Assembly: GCF_035582795.1 (NCBI RefSeq)
Contig: NC_134365.1
Coordinates: forward strand, 81,077,635-81,141,634
From: Mycteria americana
Taxonomy: Eukaryota; Chordata; Aves; Ciconiiformes; Ciconiidae
Length of the DNA: 64,000 nucleotides
Direction of reading: 5' to 3'
Each line of letters begins with the position of its first letter. The first letter of the stretch is position 1. The notes under the pieces are model-generated. The model was not told the DNA's origin and ran no database searches. It saw nothing but the letters and a program-made list of their open reading frames with translations. The position numbers and the translations under genes are program-made. Shown piece after piece: positions 36,261-47,900 of this stretch.

Positions 36261-39200
36261 GCTGGCTCCATAAATACTGGCCTTGTCTTTTAAAAAGTAA
36301 CGCTGTGGGGTATGATGCAGAACCATCAAAGGGATAAGGCGTCAGATCCTCCTGTGGTAGTGTTCATGTGGGCAGAGCGCCCTGTTGGCTACATGGCACA
36401 TTGAGGGCCTTCGCCCTTTAAATAACCTTGTTAAATACATTTTAAAAAAACCCTAAACCAATAACTTGAGGAAAGTGAACGTCAAGTCTAAACAGATACA
36501 CAGAAATACAATTATTTTTGTCTAATACGTATCTCTTCCGGCTAGTACCAACGTTAAGTAGCGAGGTACATCCTTCAGGGGTTTGATGGGTCCTGCTGTC
36601 TTTCGCATCTCTCTCCAGGTACACCAGAACGTTCTGCAGCCCTCTTTCTCCCTCAGAGGCATTGCCCTCAGAGGCATCGTCACTAAGGAGAGCCTGCCAG
36701 TGCTGCTGGGTACGCACGACGTCTTACACGGCAGAATTCAAACTCCGGTCAGTCACCTCTGCTGGCTTTCGAATCTCTGTGCCACAAACCCTCGGAAGAC
36801 GGCGTGAGAAAGAGGATTAACCGCATGGGTCCTTACGCTCTTGGTGGCTGTCTCTTCAAAAGAAGTGCCTTGGGAAAGCACACGGCTATCGGCCACAGTA
36901 AAACGGTTTGTGTGGTTGGTGTTTCAGGAAGCAGGCAACTCCGAACAAGTTATACGGTGGTGGGCTCTGTCCTTGCAAAATTGACCAAGAACCACCTTGA
37001 CAAAGGGCCTGGTGTTAAGGAGTTGCGAGCTGTCTCTCATGAGGAAGCCTTGTTGGCACTCATACTGAACAGTCATGTCCTCTGCAAGGGAGCGCAGAGC
37101 ATGCGGAGGAGAGATAAGACCTAAGAGAAGCCCAGTCTCCATAAGACAGTGACAAAAGAAAGATCAAAAGCAGTGAAGAAATTGTGGTAAAGCAATTTAT
37201 GTCAGTACATTCACTATTTTGCATGTGTCTGTCTTGTAGTAGCTGAAGAGCAGTTTTGCCTTTCTGTCTCAACCAGTGGCCCTGAAGATACCTCATGCAA
37301 ACCCCCAAAGTGCCCACAGTATTGAAAGTCTGCACAGTTAACTGCTGGTTAACAGAGCTAGAACTGACCCATTTTGACCAAGGGGATCAGAGACCGTGCC
37401 AGAGAAACTTGAGGCGACAGCCAGTGCCCCAGCTTATTCAGACCAGAGAAGTGCAGGAACAAATAGTTCCAGCACGGTTATTCTCACAAAGAGAAGTGGG
37501 GAGCAGCAGAGAAGGGCACGTGGTGAGGAGGAAAGACATTTCAATTCTCTCTTCCCTTTTGTCGTCTCAACTCGGTAACACCTTACGTAACTGTTCTTTT
37601 GGTTTTTTAATTGGGAGACTGAAAAAGTTTCCTCACTGTAAAACTGTAAGAATAAAAAATACTTGTGATCTTTTTGGAATATTTTTATTTTTAGCTGAAA
37701 AAAAAGGATATATACAGAAAAGTCTAAGACAGCAAAGTAAAGCTTTTTCAATGTAAGAGTCAGGATATTTTTTTTTCCTAATGTAATAAAAAGTGTGACT
37801 AAACCGCAATGACATCACAATTAACTCCTGCAGGTTGAAGTTATTACTAAGAATAACTTTTTCTTTTCAACTGAGTTTGAACTGAGAGTCTGATCTGGGA
37901 GAGCGTTGCAGGGTGAAACTGTACAAGTCTCTTGCTAACCTGAAGACACAAATAGAAGGAGTCTGGAGGACTCAAACACGGCAGCATCTGACCTCGCTTC
38001 ACTGAGATCAGCAGCCGCGTCCTTTACCGCCTGTTTGCAGTGGGCAAAGCGTGCACGTGTTGGCAGCTGACATGCCTCAGCTGGCCGCTGGTCACTCATG
38101 AAGGAGCAGTAATTCGTTTGCATGTCAGAGGCTAAACTCCAGCTTAACTTTTTTTTTTGCCTTGAAAGCCTTTCGTTCCTCCCTACCACTTGCACAACAG
38201 GCTCCTGGAAATGATCTGAACTGCAGGCACAAAGCAGGGAGAGAGTCAGGCCTTCGTTTGGTAAACACCTGAACCATATGGGAGAGGGACTGCCTGGCTT
38301 TGCTGGTGTCCCTGGCTGCTGACCTTCCCTCCCCAGGTTTTCAGAGGTCCGTCAATTCTATGAAACATATTTTGCTACGTTTCTGGCAATGGGTTGTTTT
38401 GGCCTCAGTGCTCACTGCCCCTTTTTGGCAAAGCAGTACGGAAAGAGTTAATGTTAGCGTCCCTTTCTTGTGCTTCCTTATCCAGCTCCTGAGATAAGAT
38501 GACCTGAAGTGTCTATATGGGGTAAAACAAGGGCAAAAGACATTATGGTGGCTATCTAGCAGGCTATGCAACAGCACTCGAACTTTGACACTCCCCCATG
38601 TCCTGCCAGTTCAAGTCCTCCTTCTGGCAGCAGCGGCTGTAAGTGTGTCACCCCTCGCTGCCCCTATTGCTGGGGGGCCAGGGAGGGGGAGTAGGTGGGT
38701 ACTTTCAAGAGCTGGAGGTTGTGCACCGTGTTTACAAAGGTTTCTCTTTCTTTATCCATAAAAGCAAGCATAGCTTTTTGTTCCTTTTCCAGCTAATGGA
38801 TTTTGTGGCACTTCACTTGGTTAATCAGTTAGCAGTGATTAAACAGGGGAAAGATGAATGACAGCCTGAGTAGCGTCATCATGTTTTCTGCACCGTGGAA
38901 AGGAGTGGTTTGCCAGAGGAACCTCTTGCGAAATAAGTGAGAATTTAACTTAAAGCACAGAATTTACCATGCTTTAAAATCCCCTTGTGGGTGCTCACTT
39001 CCTCCACAGGCTGAAGTGGGGTTGCTGAAGAGGTTTCCATTCCCAGACAGCTCCCAGTCGCCATCACGGCGGTCTTCTGCCAAAGGTTACCACCTCTCCT
39101 ACCTACCTGCAAGATGCTCACGCAATCCCTCCCAAACTTGTTTTGGCCAAAGTCAACCTGAGTAGCTTAAGCAGTTTAAATAGTAGATGTCAGCTGAACT

Positions 39201-42161
39201 GGTTTGTTTTGGCTGAAATGGATTAGGGGAAACCCAAGTCAGCAGATGGGAAGTGAGGTGATGACCTTTTCATGGACAGCTTCAGGGGCACTGGGTAGTT
39301 TGGCTTAATCTGCTTTCAGAGCAGACTGCTGTACCAGACATAACTGCTACCCACAGCTCTTCAGGGTATTTAAAAATAGAAGGGTTGCTGAGATAGATAC
39401 CCACATTGAAACATTCATAGCATTTTTAGATACTACTAGCTTTGCTGGCATAGAGAGCAGGGTACGGCAGTCGGAGCAGCGCAGGGTTGTGAGAGCGCAG
39501 CAATGGGAACATGAGGATTTGGAAACTGGTAGGAATAGAAGATGTAGTACTGAGTGTGGGGAAAGAGCAGAAGAAAGAGAAAAGTTTGCAGATGGAGATC
39601 AGTGGGAGATCACAGAGCCCAGGCTAGAGAGGAGGAATTTGAGTAGTGAGAGAAATGCAGGCATCAGAGATGTAGAGTGCAGAGTAGCAATGCTCAGGGG
39701 AAAACAGTGAGTTGAGAACAACCAGTATCTCCCCATTCTTCCCTTCCACATGTGCATCAGACCTTGGGAAGCTCTACCCCTCTGGAAAATGCTTAAATAA
39801 GAATAGCCTCACTATTCTGTTGCTGCAGGTAGTTTTCATACCTCTACTTCCCCGTAGCTTCTCCAGGACTGTCAAACATGTCAAGCAAGCTGGGGTTAGT
39901 ATGCAAGTAGAGAGGTCTAGGTTCAATGCAGATACATGTTTTTGAGCTGGGATGAATGTAAGACAAGATGGAGCAATATTCTTGCTCTCTGTAGGACAAC
40001 AGTGGATGATTTGGAGCAGTTGGAAGAGAAAGGGAGAATTACAGGAACCGGAGCAGCAGAAAGTACAGAGAAGAAGGAAGGAGAGCATCGGCTGCCTGCT
40101 TCCCTGTATCTCCTTACTTCATAAATCCTATATCCATTACTCAACAGGAATTTATATGATCCCTATCTCTAAAGTTTCTGAGTACTCTTTATTTTTGTAA
40201 GTCTTTTGTGGGACAGAGGAGTATCATGATACCATGTTTTATGGATATAAGAATGAGTTACTGACATAAAGTAACTCATTCAAGGTAATATAGCAAGCCG
40301 GTTGCAGATCAGAGAACTGAAGCAAGTTCTCTTAAATTCCAAATCTAACCACTAACTCATCCTTCTCCCTCTCCTCTCTTCCATCTCTCAAAAGAAATAG
40401 TAACTTTTTTTACTTCCCTGAGCAGGCACATTTAGTGAAATTAAGCACTTGCACAGAAGTTTGTTGGCTTAGTTTGCAATTAGAGACACACACACAGAGG
40501 CTATAAGTAAGATAGACAACAGAAGACCATGAGAAAAGACAAAGGAAGAAGTAATAAAAATTTCTGATTCCATGGATGGGCTTTATAAAGCTTAGGGGCT
40601 TTTGATCAATCCTAATCATCTTAAACAGAAAAAAAAGTGGCTATTTTGATGGTTAAGCCACTTCTGTGTGAAACAGCAAGATTAAGTTTAGAGAAGTAAT
40701 TCGAAATTGGAGATCATAATAAATATTATTTACAGAAAAAGAGCATAATAACATGTCATCAGGAAACAGAATAATGAAATACTGTTCTCAAGAAACTGCA
40801 AGTTCAGACAAATCTACAGCAACTGAGAAACTAAACTAGTAACATTTCTCACTTTTCTATATATGTAAAGAGAAAATATTTAAATAACAACAACAAAAAA
40901 TAAGTGATATATTTTAAAAAAATCACAAACACATTCCAGAAATTAAGATAATTGTCACAATAAACACCCCCTCACCTTCTTTCTTTTAGCTCTTACTCAC
41001 TGCTAGTCACTTGTCTGTAGGCTGGTGTACTTGTATTGAAATCAACTTGTAATGGGCTGTAAGCACAGATGGTGTAAATCATCATTGCTCAACTAACATT
41101 TAAGTTGCTATGCCAATTTATACTATCTGGAGGGTAGCTTTGTATGTTCATGTTTTGTTTGTGGCCGGTGATGAATCAGAACAAAAATGTATTTGTGTTT
41201 ATTATGAGGGCAACATAAAATGTATGAGGTCTTTGACTATTCATATCCTTCTTTTTAACTACTTGAATACTTTAAATGATGTGAGAGTATAGTAATTACC
41301 AACCTTAAATACATTTTAGACTTTTTTTTTCTTATAACGAAATCTTTTCTTAAGAGTACCAAGGATACTATGAAAAAGGACAGCATCCATAAAATGCTTT
41401 AAAGTTGTGATATGTGAAATGTAATCTGGGTCAATATAAACCATTAAGTACAAAGTTACTGTCTTGATAGCATGCTAAAGTAAGCTCACAATCAGGAAAC
41501 TCGTTTAAAAGTCTGAATGTAGAAAGTGAATTAATAACCTGTGGTATTAAAGACCAGTTTATTTTTATTTATATTTATTTATTTTAAAATATTTTTATTT
41601 TCAAGACATGTACACAGGAGAGGAAATTTTCTGACAGTTTTAGAGTCTTCACCATTTCTCCTAATCCATTTTGTTGTTTATGCCTACCTTTAACAGCTCC
41701 TGATGCCTATGGATATCCAAAGCCTTATGGATTTGATAGGTTGCTGTTTATTTTATTTCTATTTCTAAGGTGCAATTTGGGTGTTGCAGTAATATGCAAG
41801 TGAAACTATGTTGTTGTTCAAATGTATTGTGAAAGAGATGGATTCCTCTTCTGGGGAATCATTAAAATGTACTTAATTGATAAAAAGAGCCTCATATCAA
41901 AAAAGGAAAAGACAGATAAACCCATAATAGAAATGAAAAAAACTCGAGTTCTAAAAGGGAAAAGAAAACCGAGTTAATTACTATTTGGTTTTGCTGTGGA
42001 AAAGAAAGGCATGAGCACCCTAATGACCTGCATGTATAAGCTTTCATTCATATAAACCTTTAAGTGGGTAACACTCAGAACATAAATATTTTGGCCTCAC
42101 AGTAACAACATTCATAAGAAAAAAAAGACTGTTAACTCTGAAGAGTGTTTTGTTTTGTTGA
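36261..42161. other. Intergenic sequence between the CpG island and the three-exon gene
   Basis: Mixed composition falling to AT-rich. Open frames exist (plus strand 36,804-37,124 and 37,295-37,756, the latter 153 codons) but none resembles a known protein and none is joined by convincing splice signals. A 15-bp tandem duplication (CCTCAGAGGCAT core) lies at 36,651-36,680. A MIR-like SINE is at about 40,215-40,365. A long AT-rich T-tract region lies at 41,560-41,605. Confidence 0.5.
40215..40365 (+). mobile_element. MIR-like / CORE-SINE fragment
   Basis: The stretch keeps the MIR order: GTAACTCATTCAAGGTAATATAGC corresponds to the conserved 'taacttgcccaaggtcacacagc' region, then a diverged 'gcagatcagagaactgaa', and ends ACTAACTCATCC. 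It is clearly old. The family cannot be separated further by eye from related tRNA-derived CORE-SINEs of amniotes. Confidence 0.6.
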
Positions 42162-42240
42162 ATGCACTGGTCAGCAAATAGTCAGTCTGGTACTAGCCCA
42201 ATTGTCAACAACAGACAGCAGAGTTTGTCGAGAAGGACAG
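42162..42240 (+). CDS. Unrecognised small gene, exon 1 (first coding segment)
   Basis: Predicted N-terminus of a 103-residue protein, function unknown. ATG at 42,162 opens 26 codons plus one base, beginning MHWSANSQSG and ending LSRRT; the donor CAG|GTGAAA starts at 42,241. The segment is serine/asparagine/glutamine-rich and looks disordered. The single left-over base (G) joins the TT of the exon at 44,838 to make a valine codon. The ATG has a weak Kozak context (T at -3, C at +4). An in-frame alternative is that this is an internal exon starting after the CAG at 42,172-42,174, with the true start further upstream. No CpG island or clear promoter lies just upstream. I do not recognise the protein. 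Confidence 0.45.
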
Positions 42241-43714
42241 GTGAAAATATCCGGTTACACAGAAAAGAAGCATGTGAAAATTTCAGAGCGTGTCATTTTT
42301 TTTTTTTTTTTAGGATTCAAGGTTAGAATATGCCTATTTTAGTAGCAATCTGAGTTCAAAACTCTAAGGTGGAGGTGAGGTGAAGGACTGCTTGCTTATA
42401 TTGCCTTCTTGACTACTCTTCCGATGCTCAGGAACAAGCTGGTTTCTGTGTATTAGGTATGGGTACAACTCTTTTAGCTCTACAGGAGGGCTGAAAATCT
42501 CACACTACCATTTCTGCTTCAAAGCAGTTTGCACTTGTCCTCCTTGTAGCTGGGGGAAGAATCATTAATGTATTAAAAATGTTTAAACCCTTGGTTTATG
42601 TTCAGCCTGCAAAAAGAAAGCGAAAAGACCAGTGAGGGTAAAGCATGGGGCTGCAAATCCAATGTTTTATTTTCTATGTGACTTTCTCAGACTTCTCATG
42701 ACTTATTTGAAGCTGCACCCACTTACCTCAGATATAAATTTGGCTTGTTGACTCTCCAGTCATTAAAAAATTGTTTCAAGCCACTGATCAAATGATGAGG
42801 AGTTCCAGATAAACTTATGCTGAAGAACGTGCATCTTCATGACCATTTAAAATCTAAATGGGATATTATGAAATCAGATGGGGCAGAAGGTTTTTTAAGA
42901 GGGGGAATTTCAAGTAGGGGACATGACTTCCCAAGACATTATTTCTTGGCAACTGTGTAAGCTCGGAAGAACTTCCTAGACAGGAACATATGAGGACAGA
43001 TTCTTTTGTGAGCCAGTCAGTGGAGACATTTATGGGAAAATGGTGGATGCAATTTGAGTTCCAGAATATAAAGGGAAAAAGAAGTCTCTGTTAGACGGGC
43101 CTGTCTAATTACTAAGTTGCAGAAATTGTATGTTTATTCATCTGTTATTTTGTACGAGGACTTACAATTAAATGATGTCAACTACAGTTTAAGAAAAATG
43201 GTTATTATAACCGATGATTCATTTTAAATACCTTCTTACCGTATAGTGCCGCCAGGAGATAAGGGTGCAGTTGCACAGACGCTGTAAGCTGGACACCACT
43301 GAAAGAAGAGCTTGGTCCCCCGTTTGGTTTACAGGCATGTGAATGAACAAAGGCTTGAACCACTGGAGAGGAGATGGCAACATGGGAACAAGGGTGCACA
43401 GCAATTGGCAGGGAAGGAGTTGAACCAGCATGTGTCAGTGGCAGTCTCTACTCCCAGTGGGAGTGTACAGAGCTTGAGAAGATGCAGGCAGATGACTTGG
43501 TTGAGCCCATCTAACAGGTTGCCGATGCCAAAAGGAGATGCTGCAGCTCACAGTTCCTACCCTCTGCTTCTGACTGTGAGCTCCTGACACTTTCCTTGCT
43601 GTGGATCTGGCATTGTTATAATGCAACATGAGTCGATGCAGCTCGCTAATCCAGCAGAAGTGGAGCAAGTTACTCTTTTTGATAGGCTTTAGGCTGACGT
43701 TTGCTGTCCGACAA

Positions 43715-43940
43715 TATTAGAAAAGAGCTCTTTACAATGAGAGTGGTCAAACACCGGAACAGGTGCCTAGAGAGGCTGTGGCTTCTCCATCCTTGGAGAT
43801 GGTGCTGGAATGGACAAGGCCCCGAGCAACCTGATCTAACTTTGGAGCTGGATTTAATGTTGAAGTTGGCTCTGCCATGTACAAGGAGTTAGACCAGCTG
43901 GCCTCCAGAGGTCCCTTCCAACCTAAATTATTGTATGGTA
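43715..43940 (+). mobile_element. CR1 LINE, 5'-truncated and diverged 3' end
   Basis: CR1 landmarks are present in order: a CACCGGAACAGGTGCC block, GAGAGGCTGTGG, CTCCATCCTTGGAGAT, AGCAACCTGATCTA, GTTAGACCAGCTGGCC and AGAGGTCCCTTCCAACC. The end (ATTATTGTATGGTA) is degenerate, so this copy is older than the one at 62.5 kb. It is defective and lies in intron 1 of the small gene. Confidence 0.9.
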
Positions 43941-44435
43941 TAGAGGGGGCAGTATCCTGTATCCTTATTTTACACTGAGAAATCTCAGTGCATCAGTATC
44001 CCTGGCTGAAAATTTATCTGTCAAACATTAAGGTAGTCCTGTCATTATTACGAAATTTCAGTGTATGAATTTCTATGTATAAATTTCTATGAGCAAAGGT
44101 ATTTCAGGAAGAAGTTTGTTTGGATGGTATAAGTCAGTACTTTAAAAATGCAGATATTGTAGGGTTGATCTTATTATTGCTAAACCAAACATTATAAAGC
44201 CAGGTTATTAAATATGAATTTATACTGTAAAAATTACTAAAGTAACATGTACACAGTTAAAGTTTACAAACAAGCTTAAATTTCTGTTGAAGAGAGACTC
44301 TACAATAATCATATGATAATACATAATATATTTTAGCTGGTCCAGATTAATCTCAGTGGTTGTTAAAAACATACTCAGATTCTGTCTCTACTTCGTCTCT
44401 CTGTGGCTCGCCTGTGATGCAGCACGGCTTCTGGA

Positions 44436-44475
44436 TTTTATTGGACCAATAAAAGTTGTTGTTGTGCTTAGCAAC
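44436..44475. promoter_or_regulatory. NF-Y palindrome plus RFX-like inverted half-sites
   Basis: TTTTATTGG-A-CCAATAAAA (44,436-44,454) is a perfect inverted repeat with 9-bp arms that places two CCAAT boxes back to back. Seven bases later, GTTGTGCTTAGCAAC (44,461-44,475) has GTTG and CAAC arms around a 7-nt centre, reminiscent of the X-box bound by RFX factors, whose usual centre is one base shorter. It is AT-rich non-island sequence. Function is inferred from motif identity and neighbourhood only. Confidence 0.4.
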
Positions 44476-44837
44476 TGGACTTTTTTATGGTTCCAAATTA
44501 CATTTATATCCATTTAGAGGCCCTTTCACATTGGTAGGAGTGTCAAAAAAGACCCTGGAATAAAATGAGTCAAGGCTGTATATATATGTAATTGAAGGAA
44601 TGGAGGTATGAAATCCTTCAACAACAACAACAAAATCCCTAGTAACAAATGCATATGCAAATATATCTTTAAAAAATCCCAGAGCTTTATTCTCAGTCAC
44701 ACACCTCCCTCTCCATAGTTGTCCATAAGATCATAGTGTAGCTGCATAGGGTATATCTACTTCCAGTTAAATGTTCCTCAACACTTCTAGAGTGGTGCAA
44801 AATGGCTGTATTGTACCATTCTCTTGTTTCTTCTCAG

Positions 44838-44975
44838 TTGCGCAGCCAGACGGTGAACTTTATAAGCCAAAAACATACAAAGACAAAGCAACAAAGCCAT
44901 CTAAATCTTTTATGAATTATTATCATGCCAAGGAGCCTTATAATTTTTTGAAATTATCTCCATTTTATACAGACC
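44838..44975 (+). CDS. Unrecognised small gene, exon 2 (central coding segment)
   Basis: A 138-nt exon with a strong acceptor (TGTTTCTTCTCAG) and the donor GACC|GTAAGC. It is phase 1 at both ends and fully open. It encodes the most protein-like stretch in the window: AQPDGELYKPKTYKDKA near residues 28-44, then SFMNYYHAKEPYNFLKLSPF near 50-69 and YTD at 70-72, rich in Tyr, Lys and Pro. Such Tyr/Pro/Lys-rich short proteins include several axonemal microtubule inner proteins, but I cannot name a family and make no functional claim. The reading frame would also run past the donor to a stop at 45,017, so a two-exon form ending here is an alternative; the phase match to the exon at 52,982 argues for splicing. 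Confidence 0.55.
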
Positions 44976-47900
44976 GTAAGCACTACGGATTCAGGGATAT
45001 CTGTCTTTTCTGCATTTGAGGACAAACCGGTACAACCCTATCCTGATCAGTAAGGCACCTATCTTGTTTTCAGTGTTTTACACAGGTATGCTCAAGCGGT
45101 TTGAGACTCTAGTCTTTCAAACAGGCTTTTAAATAGGTATGTGCTTCCTATGGCACATCAGTGTATTTTGGTGGGAACACGGCCATAGACTCCACATTGT
45201 GTTCAGAGAGGAGTGCAAGCGCAAATGCAACCACACCGCAAATTTTCTGGCACTAGGGGATTTGGACCTGAGATGTGCTGAACAGATCATGCATGTGTTG
45301 CCCTAGAGTGCCCACCAAATAAATGTGTTGCAGATAAATTTGCCTCAGGGTGCTTGCCTGTGCAGATAGTTTCTACATGGTGAGAATCTGTACTACACTG
45401 GCAGCGACTGCAACCTGTCCAGAACTGTATGTTCTTTGCAGATATTTTTTTCTATACCAGACACTGAGTGAGTTGCTCCAGGTACGTACACAGCAGCACT
45501 TTTCTAGGATTCCTGGATGCCCTGTGACACATGCTTTAAAAGTAGTAGTCTGCTGCCAAAACTGATGCAGGAAAATCAGGAATTGAGACAGACGAGACTT
45601 TCAGTGTAACTCACAAATTCCAGTTTCGTTCTTTGAATTGATGTGTAGGACACCAGTCACCAAGTTAAGTGATGAATCAACCATTCTTTCTTGAAACTAG
45701 GAATTCAAAAATTGTTTGTTTTGTTTGGACTTCATTTTCAAAATCCCGATTGTCTCCAAAACATGCTGGGTCTGATTGCTAGTTTAGAGCAGCTAAAGAT
45801 CTCATTCTTCAGGAGTGTATCTGTACTGCCTCATAGCTTCTATACTCAGTTGAAAATTATGTCCAAGTGGGAGTCAAATGCTGACAGCAGAAAGCAGACA
45901 ATTGCAGCTCCGTGGTATTCTACATTTGTGAATCTCTCTTGTGCCTGGCCAAAGCACATGTGGAAGAGGAGTGAACTTTGCAAGAGATTCTGCCCCTAAA
46001 TCTCCACATGGAGCAGAGACGATAAGAATCAGGCTTGCTCTTTCAGCACATCTATCTGCAAATAGCTACAGTATAGTACAAACAGACATAATAATCCAGT
46101 TTATTTTGGACAATTGATTAATGGGAACATTACTCATATACTCAGTGCATGACATTTCCTATTACTCGTTCATATCATTTGAGAGTTAAAGGATATAAAT
46201 ACTTAGGAATTTGCCACCAGTTGGGTTGCCACCTGTCTGCTGAACACATTAAAGGGGGAAAAGGGTGAGTTGTATTCCATGTAAGAATGCTGTAGCTATC
46301 TGAGGGACTCTGAATAACATTTCTGACACTGGCAGGGGAAAATTTTCCATAGCAGTCTCAACACAGATTCAGCAATAGGGCCTTTTCTCCCTGACATAGC
46401 TAGACATTTAAAGGACATTAAGAAAGATGGAGGTAGAGGGAAGGGAATGATTTCACTGAAGCAAGTTTACAGTGCTGTGGGGCTGACGCTCCTTTCAGTT
46501 AGACAAGTCACTAGACAGCTAAAGACTATATATATGCAATCAAAGTGAACATTTAGCAAACAGCTGTTGATCTGTGTATAGATTCATTGCTTCCTTGGTT
46601 AATGTTTATCCCTGACATTGTAACAGTTGGTTAATAAATAGCTCATTTGCGTGAAGAACTGGAGATGGTAAAAACCAAAACAAATCTTTAACAAACACAC
46701 ACGCAAATCCCTCACCTGCATTTCTTTTTGTGAAATACTGGTCAAACTGATGGCAAAGCTATTCCGTAGCATGACATCACTTGGTCCTGTGAAATGACCA
46801 CTGATGGGTCTATTCACAGCATCTATAATTAGCTACTTACCTCCAAGTATCAGTGATTTCGAGCAGCAGACTGATGTAAATGCTTTAAACCAGCCTCTGG
46901 AGATGCCTTTGAAACCAAGCAGACTAACGCCTAACATGGGCATCAACACTACATACTTATTTCAGGCTTTCTCCTGCAGCTTAGCCTGGGCCTTAGAATC
47001 ATGGAAAAATGCGTGGAGAAAACTCATCGGTGTCATATTTGGAAACAGATAGCTGTGGATCTCCAGGGATCCTGGGGAGGGTGAAAGCTCTTCTTGCTAT
47101 AGGTTTACTGCCCTTGAATTACCTCACAGCATCATTTAGCTCTTTTCTAGAGATATGCCCCATTAGACAGGAACCGCTAATGGTCCCTTGTGGAGTGCTA
47201 TAGAGGGGGAGCCATTCAGGACTTAATAAAGATTTAACATACGCTTCTCCTGGGTCTGGCAGCAAAACTGTTGGAGAACGTGCAGGAAAGGGGCACAGTG
47301 CCACAGAGAGCTTCTGTTGTATGCAGAACCATGCTGCACAGTCTGATCGTGAATGGTTTGTAACACAAGACAGCGGAGACATAAGTGGAGTATGCTATTT
47401 TATATAGTTTTCTGAATCTCTAGTGTCAGTCCCCAATTCTGGGGGGACAATATAGTCCCCAGTCTCAAATTCATAAGGGAAATCCTGAGGTAGAAGTTAA
47501 AAAAAGACTACCTGCTTAAAAACCAGGTAGCTTGATTTCAGTATATACTAGTGTTTCATAGAGCCCATTTCCTTCTTCCCTTCGATCAGTCTTGTCTGAA
47601 ATTTGTTTAACAGTATTGTAACATTCAAAAGAAAAAAAAAAGTCCACAGTGTGTTTTTTGGTTTAAAATATGGTCCTTCTCAACACACGGGAAAACCCCC
47701 AGATCTTGTACTTTAATGCTTTTTGCAAACTAGGCAATATTTTCTAATTTTGATCTTATAATTACAGTTAATCCTCCAAATCTTCAGTTGCCATGAATCA
47801 AGTGCTTTCAAGTCAGAGATAGTCTGGAGCTTACAATTATTATACATATATTTATATGTGAGTGAGAAGGAGAAAATTAGTAGATATTTATGTGCATTTG

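Larger units (their letters stand above)
42241..44837 (+). other. Intron 1 of the unrecognised three-exon gene
   Basis: Runs from the GTGAAA donor to a strong acceptor (CTCTTGTTTCTTCTCAG). It contains a CR1 fragment at about 43,715-43,940 in sense orientation and, about 390 bp before the acceptor, a perfect NF-Y palindrome with an RFX-like inverted half-site (44,436-44,475) that could act as an enhancer or an internal promoter. Nothing else was recognised. Confidence 0.4.

Noticed and set aside
35645..36337. 230-codon plus-strand frame in the same island
   Set aside because: Low-complexity Pro/Arg/Ala translation with equally long antisense frames; no domain, no splice or codon evidence.
37295..37756. 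153-codon plus-strand ORF downstream of the island
   Set aside because: No recognisable family, no compatible flanking exons and ordinary base composition. Kept only as an intergenic note.
45072..45090. 12-nt phase 1-1 microexon after TTGTTTTCAG, before GTATGC, in intron 2 of the new gene
   Set aside because: It would insert only four residues, and such tiny open segments arise easily. The direct exon 2 to exon 3 join already works.
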